From: Corinectria fuckeliana
Lineage: Eukaryota; Ascomycota; Sordariomycetes; Hypocreales; Nectriaceae
NCBI GenBank assembly: GCA_019137255.1
Contig: WPDH01000124.1
Location: forward strand, 242,768 to 306,767
Reading direction: 5' to 3'
Length of the DNA: 64,000 bases
Part shown: one piece after another, positions 58,840 to 64,000 of the stretch
Layout of the letters: every line of letters starts with the position of its first letter
Numbering within the stretch: the stretch's first letter is position 1
The notes under the pieces: generated by a model
The model's input: the letters and a program-made list of their open reading frames with translations, nothing else
Told to the model about the DNA's origin: nothing
Databases searched by the model: none
Made by a program: the position numbers and the translations under genes

Positions 58840-59191
58840 ATTATCCCCCCCTCTTAACAGCACGTCCCAGGCTGCTAGCTTGTCAGGTGTAGCACAACCT
58901 CTTCTGCTCTAAGCGCAGGAAGCCTCTTCTGTACTGTTATAGAGGGTCAGCCCCTATAAGGTCAGGAACATAGCAACCTTATCGCACCTGTACATACGTG
59001 TGTGTTAGAGGGTAGCCCAGCTCCCAGGCCTAAGATAACCACTGCTGTCAACCCCTAAGGCTTTAGTCGCAGCAGACAACTACACATGTTTATCCTTATG
59101 AGCCTAGCGCCTATTATAGTCATAAGGTTCAGCAGGGATTTAAACCTATAACCTTCCGCATAGTACTAGACCTAATATATACTTAAATAAT

Positions 59192-59360
59192 TGTAAGAGT
59201 TAGGGCGGTATGCCTAACCTTTAATAGAAAGTCCTAGCTATAAGGCTAAAAAGATTAAACGATTTAAGTAAGCTGTGTTACTTAATTATGCTATATAACA
59301 GGTTATAAGAGAGCTCTTAGCGAGCCCTTAGTGAGCCCTCAGCTTAGCTGTACCCTTATA
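59192..59360 (+). repeat. Right LTR of the TRIM-like element
   Basis: 169 bases, TGTAAG...CTTATA, gap-free against the left copy. Confidence 0.85.
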
Positions 59361-60030
59361 AAGGACTACTCTAGTAATAGCTATATTTGGATTTAAACTA
59401 TTCTCTAAATATATAAATATTATAAAAATTAATAATAGTAATAATAAAATTGAGTTAGATACTATAATAGGACTAGAGAATAATATTACTTAATACTAAG
59501 TAGTAAACCTAAAGCGCTAAGATTACCTAGACAAATAATAAGAATGCTTAGCGGGAGAGGCAGCTGTCTGTTATACTAAAGCAGAACTAGAACTAGGTAA
59601 GGTGTGATTATTACAGGTGGGCATATAGGTCTAGGAGAAGTAGGATAAGCCTAGAAAGCTAAAGAGGAAATTCTATAAGTCTTAGAGGAATCTATTAGTA
59701 GTTATCTAATAGGAATCCCTAGTGATATATATTATAACTAGTATTTAGAGAGGACTAAAATAAAAAATATATATTAATAACCTAAAGCTATATATATAGT
59801 AAGAGAAATAATTAAGACTATCTTAACTTAATAACTAGGATATAATAAAACTTAATAATAGGAATAAATATATAACTACTATAGAAGATAATTAAGATAG
59901 ATAGATATAAAAGAAAACTATTACTTAGATAGAGGGTATAAAATAATATATCATCTAGGTCTAGATTTATATATTATTAACAATAAGAGGTATCTTAATA
60001 GGGTTATTACTATTATACATCTAGGTAGTC

Positions 60031-60166
60031 TATAAGAGGTAATTTAGCTAAGTATATTACTAAGCTAGTAGGCGCTAGTAGACATATTATATTAGAGGAC
60101 ATGGGGGTCTATAGCAGGTAGAGGGATATAGCAAATATAACCACCTATACTAACACACTAGTTTTA
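60031..60166 (+). repeat. 3' LTR of the Gypsy-type element
   Basis: Same length as the left copy; TATAAGAGGT replaces TGTGGGAGGT by three G-to-A changes. The last base is followed by GACC, part of the putative target duplication. It lies 236 bases upstream of the C2H2/RING gene. Confidence 0.8.
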
Positions 60167-60401
60167 GACCCCCTCCCCGGAACTCTGTTGCTCTGTACAA
60201 AGTACAGACGAGGCTGCGCCATCTAAAAGCCTGGCAAGGCAGAAGCTGGGAATACGCCTCGGGCGTTCTTCCACCATCAACCCAACTGAGCTCATCCTCA
60301 AAGCCTTAGCTTAGCTCCACTCCATTGCAATCATTCATACCCCCCCTAGATACAAACCACAGCCAAGGACATCGTCCATCAGCAGCTGGATACCATTTGC
60401 C

Positions 60402-61355
60402 ATGGCTCACCAGTGCACCACCTGCCATCGCACGTTCGGCACGGCACAATCCCTGTCCCAACACCGCGAGTCGGGCATCCACAACTGGCCATGCAGCTAT
60501 TGCAGCCGGAAGTTCGCCACGCGGCGCGCCCTGCAGCAGCATGTTGGCGATTCGCCGTTTCACGGGGACCACGACTGCAGACAGTGTGAGCGGTCTTTCC
60601 AGAGCGCGCAGGCTCTCTCGCAGCATCTAAACGACTCCGCGGCTCATGCCCCCGACGCCTCTGAGGACTGGTGGCAAGATCTAGGCCAAAGCTCCGCCGG
60701 CCCTCCGCGTGCTGTGCGTTCTCCCGTGCGTACAGGCGTCGTCGACCCCGAATATTCTGCCTATCAGTATCTCGTCGACCACGGAGCAAGATATTCGATA
60801 TATGCTTGGGGTGGTCAGCAGCACGATACAGATTCTAGTGATGATGAAATTCTAAGCTACGGTGTATTCGCCGCCGAGACGGAGACGCATCGACTGGAGC
60901 CCAGCTCCATAATGTCGTCGCCCCCGTTGGCACCATCCGTCCCAAATGTGGCGCACGCTGCGGACACCAACGCGCCCGGCCTCGATTCCAACCCGGAAAA
61001 CTTGGCCGGCCCCGTACAAACCCCGGAGCCTCGGAGCACTCTCCTCGACGCCACTGAAGACGCTAACCCCGACGACCCCGCCGCGGTTGCAGCCCAGCTG
61101 CGTGCTGAAAGGAACAAGAACAAGGCCCTGGAACAAGAGGTCCGCGAGCTGAGGCAGGCTCTCAGGCTGGAGAAGCTGATTCGGCAGTGCGGCATGTGCT
61201 ATGAGAAAGTGACAGATACGGTGACGACGTGCGGCCACCTGTTTTGCAGTGACTGCGTCGAGAGTTGGCAACGCCAGCACGTGGACCCGCTAGAAGCGCC
61301 GTGTCCATTGTGCAGAAGGCCCATGGGAAACGCAACGAAAGTGTTTAGGGAATAG
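60402..61355 (+). CDS. Protein with three C2H2 zinc fingers and a C-terminal RING finger
   Basis: A single exon of 317 residues. Three C2H2 fingers lie within the first 80 residues (CTTCHRTFGTAQSLSQHRES, CSYCSRKFATRRALQQH, CRQCERSFQSAQALSQH). A Ser/Pro/Asp-rich middle follows, then a coiled coil (about 220-260, RAERNKNKALEQEVRELRQA) and a RING finger at the C-terminus: CGMCYEKVTDTVTTCGHLFC, then CVESW and CPLCRRP, with C-x2-C-x9-C-x-H-x2-C-x2-C and a final C-x2-C. The RING suggests E3 ubiquitin ligase activity; the fingers would bind nucleic acid or a protein target. The start at 60,402 immediately precedes the first finger. The Gypsy 3' LTR lies 236 bases upstream and may affect its promoter. 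Confidence 0.85.
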   Translation: MAHQCTTCHRTFGTAQSLSQHRESGIHNWPCSYCSRKFATRRALQQHVGDSPFHGDHDCRQCERSFQSAQALSQHLNDSAAHAPDASEDWWQDLGQSSAGPPRAVRSPVRTGVVDPEYSAYQYLVDHGARYSIYAWGGQQHDTDSSDDEILSYGVFAAETETHRLEPSSIMSSPPLAPSVPNVAHAADTNAPGLDSNPENLAGPVQTPEPRSTLLDATEDANPDDPAAVAAQLRAERNKNKALEQEVRELRQALRLEKLIRQCGMCYEKVTDTVTTCGHLFCSDCVESWQRQHVDPLEAPCPLCRRPMGNATKVFRE

Positions 61356-61708
61356 GCAGGCAGTTCGCTGCCTGTGAGGAATGGGAATAATTGGACACTC
61401 CTTTCTGTGTTTGGTGGGCAACGAGCTTCTTGAATAGGACGATACGCTCACCCTTGCTGTTTCCGAAGCTTGGTTTAGACATGTTTGCTTAGGAGCTTCG
61501 CTCCGCTCTGTTCTGTTCAGCCAAGTGAATGCTGATGATGGAAAGTCAAATAGGCCGTATGCTTCCGACTCGAGCTCAGAGTGGCTTTTCAAGTGCTCAA
61601 TGCGTATGTATGTAAATGTACAGTCTATATACAGCGACTAAATAGTAGCCTGCTAGCTTACAAGAGTCGATTTTTAAACACGGTCCCCTAGAATAATTAA
61701 TCTGACAT
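61356..61708. other. Convergent intergenic stretch
   Basis: 3' flanks of the C2H2/RING gene and the secreted HExxH protein gene; nothing else seen. Confidence 0.45.
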
Positions 61709-63151
61709 CTATTTTTGCGTCCCGATGGTTATTAGGGGCTCCCAAGCAGTAGCCCCAGTGATGGTCAAGCTGTAGTTGAGCCCAGCCGAAACCTCGTCGG
61801 AGAGATCATAGCCATCGTAGAGGATGGGCTCGGGAGTGTTGGCAATGATGACACTGGCTTCCTCTTCGACCGTGACGTCAATGGAGGCGTTGTCAGCGGT
61901 AATGGTGACGTATCGCACGTCTCCCGAAGAGGTGTTGCGCACAGCAACGGTGCCGGTGTAGGCGCCCGTGGTGGTGACCTTGACGGTAACGATGGAGGCG
62001 CCGTCAGTCGTGAGGGGGATGATGTTGGCACCCATGTACTGCGGCTGGCGGGCGGCCTTGACCATGTAGGAGCCGTCGGCCTGCTTGTCGAGGTTGTCGA
62101 AGGTGATGTTGGCGCGCACTTCCAGGAAGGTAGCCTTGGCCGTGGGGTGGCCGAAGTCCGCGTAGGCCATGTGCGCCCAGTAGGCGCCGACGACCTCGCC
62201 GGCCGACACGTCGGTGGACACGCGCGCCAGCGTGTGCAGCGGCGTCTCGTTGCTGTCCTTCTTGTACTGCAACATCAGCTGGCGCATCGTGTCCTGGCCT
62301 AGGCCGGGGTACGAGTCCGGGTTGTTGGTGAGGTAGGTGAAGAAGGGCCAGGCGATGTAGTTGTTGTTATTGGGGCTGGTGCCGTCGACGATGACCTGGT
62401 ACGAGTTGCTGAGGAGCCTGACCAGGTCGAGCTCGCTGGCCGTCGTCTTCTGGCCGCGGCTCTCACGGGCATCGGCGCATATGTCCGACGTGGTGTAGGT
62501 GTCGGCAATCCAGACGGCCACCGTCTCCCACCACGCGCCCGTGTTGGCCTGGTCCACCCACGTCTGCTGGTGGTAGTGCAGCGCGTGGCCGTACTCGTGC
62601 ACCGTGATGCTCGGCTGGTCGAGATAGCCCTGGAGCACCTCGACGTAGCCCGCGCCGGCGTCGGCGTCGGTGTACATGACGCCGACCTGCTTGCCGCTGA
62701 GCTTGCCGACTTGGTAGACGTTGGTCTTGTACCACGGCCCGTCCGTCGTCTCGCTGTTGTAGGAGAGGCCCGACGACCGCCAGGCGAGCTTTCTCACGAA
62801 GCATTCGTAGGCGCCCTCCAGCATGGAGAGCGCCAACGTGGTCGCGTTGGACCCGTCGTACACGCGGAAATGGGCGGAGTCCTTGAAGGTGCTGCCCCCG
62901 GGGCCGACGTCGGGGGCCGCCGTGAAGACGTCCGGCTCGTCGGCCGGCGTCGCCGCGGCTAACGGAGTAACGGTGAGTGACGACGAGCTGGGAACATCAA
63001 CGACCTGTGTGGCGGCAGCTCGCGGAACTACGGGGAGTAGCTCCGAATGGTATTCAACGGCGGTATGTCCCTTGTTGGCCTGAGGAGCTGCGAGGACGCC
63101 AGACAGGGCGTAGAGGCAGATAGGGAGGAGAGACCGCGTTGATTTCGTCAT
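61709..63151 (-). CDS. Secreted HExxH (putative zinc metallopeptidase-like) protein
   Basis: A single exon of 480 residues with a signal peptide (MTKSTRSLLPICLYALSGVLAAP). The core carries ITVHEYGHALHYHQQTW, an HExxH zinc-binding motif, with WWETVAVWIADTYT about 20 residues later, where a Glu could be the third ligand as in gluzincins. FRVYDGSNAT and YIAWPFFTYLTNNP are further landmarks. The C-terminal third is a beta-sandwich-like domain. It resembles fungal and bacterial DUF6055-type proteins, but I am not certain of that label. It probably acts outside the cell on protein or glycoprotein. A TATA box lies about 105 bases upstream. Confidence 0.75.
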   Translation of the reverse strand: MTKSTRSLLPICLYALSGVLAAPQANKGHTAVEYHSELLPVVPRAAATQVVDVPSSSSLTVTPLAAATPADEPDVFTAAPDVGPGGSTFKDSAHFRVYDGSNATTLALSMLEGAYECFVRKLAWRSSGLSYNSETTDGPWYKTNVYQVGKLSGKQVGVMYTDADAGAGYVEVLQGYLDQPSITVHEYGHALHYHQQTWVDQANTGAWWETVAVWIADTYTTSDICADARESRGQKTTASELDLVRLLSNSYQVIVDGTSPNNNNYIAWPFFTYLTNNPDSYPGLGQDTMRQLMLQYKKDSNETPLHTLARVSTDVSAGEVVGAYWAHMAYADFGHPTAKATFLEVRANITFDNLDKQADGSYMVKAARQPQYMGANIIPLTTDGASIVTVKVTTTGAYTGTVAVRNTSSGDVRYVTITADNASIDVTVEEEASVIIANTPEPILYDGYDLSDEVSAGLNYSLTITGATAWEPLITIGTQK

Positions 63152-63252
63152 GGTGGCAGAGGTTCCAAGCGTGAGATGACTTGATGAACCAATGAGTGAA
63201 TGAGTGAATGATGGTGTTTGCTATCATTCTCCAGCGGAGATGCCATCATGTT

Positions 63253-63260
63253 CTTATATA
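63253..63260 (-). promoter_or_regulatory. TATA box of the secreted HExxH protein gene
   Basis: TATATAAG on the minus strand about 105 bases upstream of the ATG at 63,151, followed by a CATTCACTCATTCACTCATT leader. Confidence 0.5.
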
Positions 63261-63446
63261 TCTCATCTAATACGAAGGGACGTGATATAAAGCATACCAA
63301 TCTGACTATCAAGCATACCAAATGTGGCTGAGGGTGGGTCTGTTACCCCGCCGACACCGATGCTCGGCCCCCATATAAATTTTGGTGTGATCTCAAGTGC
63401 AGTTGTCTTGCTACTACCAACCGCAACTTTCAGTCACTCAATTACA

Positions 63447-64000
63447 ATGGACAAATTATTCAACATCCCTTTTCCGTCTCTTCAGGCCGCCCGTGAGGCA
63501 ATTGACAACTTCGCGATGAGGCTGGGCTACAGCCTTGTCATCTTACAGAGCCGGCCCAATGCTGCCAATCCAACCCGGGTTCTCTTACGCTGTGCAAAGG
63601 GCCGGGTTCCTAAGAGTCAGGCTAAGGCTGAGACTCATGAATCAAAGAGGCGGCGCACAAGCTCTCAGATGACTGCCTGCAGATATCAGCTTCTTGTTAT
63701 CAAGGGCCCTGGTGATGACCTTTGGAGACTGCAAGCAGCGCAGGGCGAAGGTCATCAGGATCACAATCATGATCCCGGCTGCCCTCGAGGTTACACGGTC
63801 ATCATCATCATCAGCGCGGCAGGAAGGGCTTCAGGCGGGGCTACGGTGGGCCGAGCAGGGCAGGGATACGTATGAGGCCGGCACGGTCATGCCACGAGCT
63901 TATCAGCGGACCTTCCTAGCTGACGACTATGACTCTGACGGCGAGCTGCCTGGGTCATCACCACCTAAGTCAACGCCGCCTCCAGCTACAGGGCAGACTA
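63447..64000 (+). pseudogene. Start of a Mutator-like (MULE/FAR1-type) transposase, frame broken
   Basis: From the ATG at 63,447 the frame reads FPSLQAAREAIDNFAMRLGY, LLRCAKGRV, SKRRRTSSQMTACRYQLLV and HQDHNHDPG, the FAR1/WRKY-GCM1-type zinc-binding N-terminus that begins fungal Mutator-like transposases. After NHDP coding seems to move to another frame (RQEGLQAGLRWAEQGRDTYE, FLADDYDSDGELPGS), open to the window edge; one surplus G near 63,776 would explain it. The DDE catalytic domain would lie beyond the window. Either a sequencing error or a dead copy. Confidence 0.6.

Larger units (their letters stand above)
58671..59360 (+). mobile_element. TRIM-like miniature LTR retrotransposon
   Basis: Two 169-bp direct repeats (58671-58839 and 59192-59360) flank a 352-bp internal segment. 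Each repeat starts TGTAAG and ends CTTACA (CTTATA in the second). By eye they differ at about 14 sites, all transitions. AAGAA precedes and AAGGA follows the element, a 5-bp duplication with one G-to-A change. The interior is much less TA-rich than its surroundings and has no open frame. Total length 690 bases and no coding capacity fit terminal-repeat retrotransposons in miniature, mobilised by another element's proteins. It is inserted just after the integrase region of the Gypsy relic. Confidence 0.8.
44104..60166 (+). mobile_element. RIP-degraded Ty3/Gypsy-type LTR retrotransposon carrying nested elements
   Basis: Direct 136-bp repeats bound the block (44104-44239 and 60031-60166) and align without gaps; all of about ten differences are transitions. 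The left repeat starts TGTGGG; the right starts TATAAG (G to A). AGACC occurs immediately outside the left end and directly at the right boundary, consistent with a target-site duplication. The content is extremely TA-rich, full of stops on the plus strand. The right third encodes RNase H followed by integrase on the plus strand, the Gypsy order. Subtracting the nested LINE and TRIM elements leaves roughly 9-10 kb for the host element. No functional gene remains. Confidence 0.85.

Noticed and set aside
44104..60166. Mitochondrial or centromeric DNA as explanation of the TA-rich block
   Set aside because: LTR pairs, target duplication, recognisable pol domains and transition-only differences favour RIP-mutated transposons. 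Centromeric location cannot be excluded but has no positive support here.

Overview
This window looks like genomic DNA of a filamentous ascomycete (Pezizomycotina, probably Sordariomycetes; species not resolved). The genes carry short introns of about 40-100 bases with GT...AG ends and CTAAC-type branch points. The families are typical of such fungi: a HET-domain protein, a bZIP with the DUF3425 tail, a WSC-domain wall protein, a fungal-TF-domain regulator, small secreted cysteine-rich proteins, and a Fot1/pogo transposon. A 16-kb block has been converted to TA-rich DNA in the manner of repeat-induced point mutation (RIP). I saw no rRNA gene, no intact tRNA gene and no CRISPR array.

Layout. 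1-8.2 kb: the start of a secreted protein gene, an amine-oxidase relic, an APC-family permease, and a broken ankyrin/subtilase gene. 8.4-10.1 kb: a bZIP pseudogene with transition-type stop codons. 10.7-17.7 kb: two surface or secreted protein genes, one with a 40-residue duplication and one large GPI-type protein with a WSC domain. 18-28.5 kb: the best-preserved genic block, with a coiled-coil protein, a seven-exon Baeyer-Villiger-type monooxygenase, a Dal5-type MFS transporter convergent with it, and a two-zinc-finger regulator divergent from the transporter. 29-30.1 kb: a deleted Fot1-like transposon with terminal inverted repeats. 30.2-32.8 kb: a HET-domain protein. 33-44 kb: gene fragments (Zn2Cys6 regulator, sugar transporter) mixed with apparently intact genes: a small secreted protein, a CDH-cytochrome-like protein and a DUF1593 protein.

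44.1-60.17 kb: one nested, RIP-degraded transposon complex. The outer element is a Ty3/Gypsy-type retrotransposon with 136-bp LTRs and a matching target-site duplication. Inside it lie an antisense LINE relic and a 690-bp TRIM-like element with its own 169-bp LTRs. Both LTR pairs differ only by transitions. 60.2-64 kb returns to normal composition: a C2H2/RING protein, a secreted HExxH protein, and the start of a Mutator-like (FAR1-type) transposase with an apparent frameshift.

How the genes may work together: the monooxygenase, transporter and regulator at 19.8-28.5 kb could form a small catabolic or secondary-metabolic unit (inference only). The HET and ankyrin/subtilase genes belong to families tied to fungal non-self recognition. 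The rest of the window reads as a fast-evolving accessory region eroded by transposons, deletions and RIP-like mutation.
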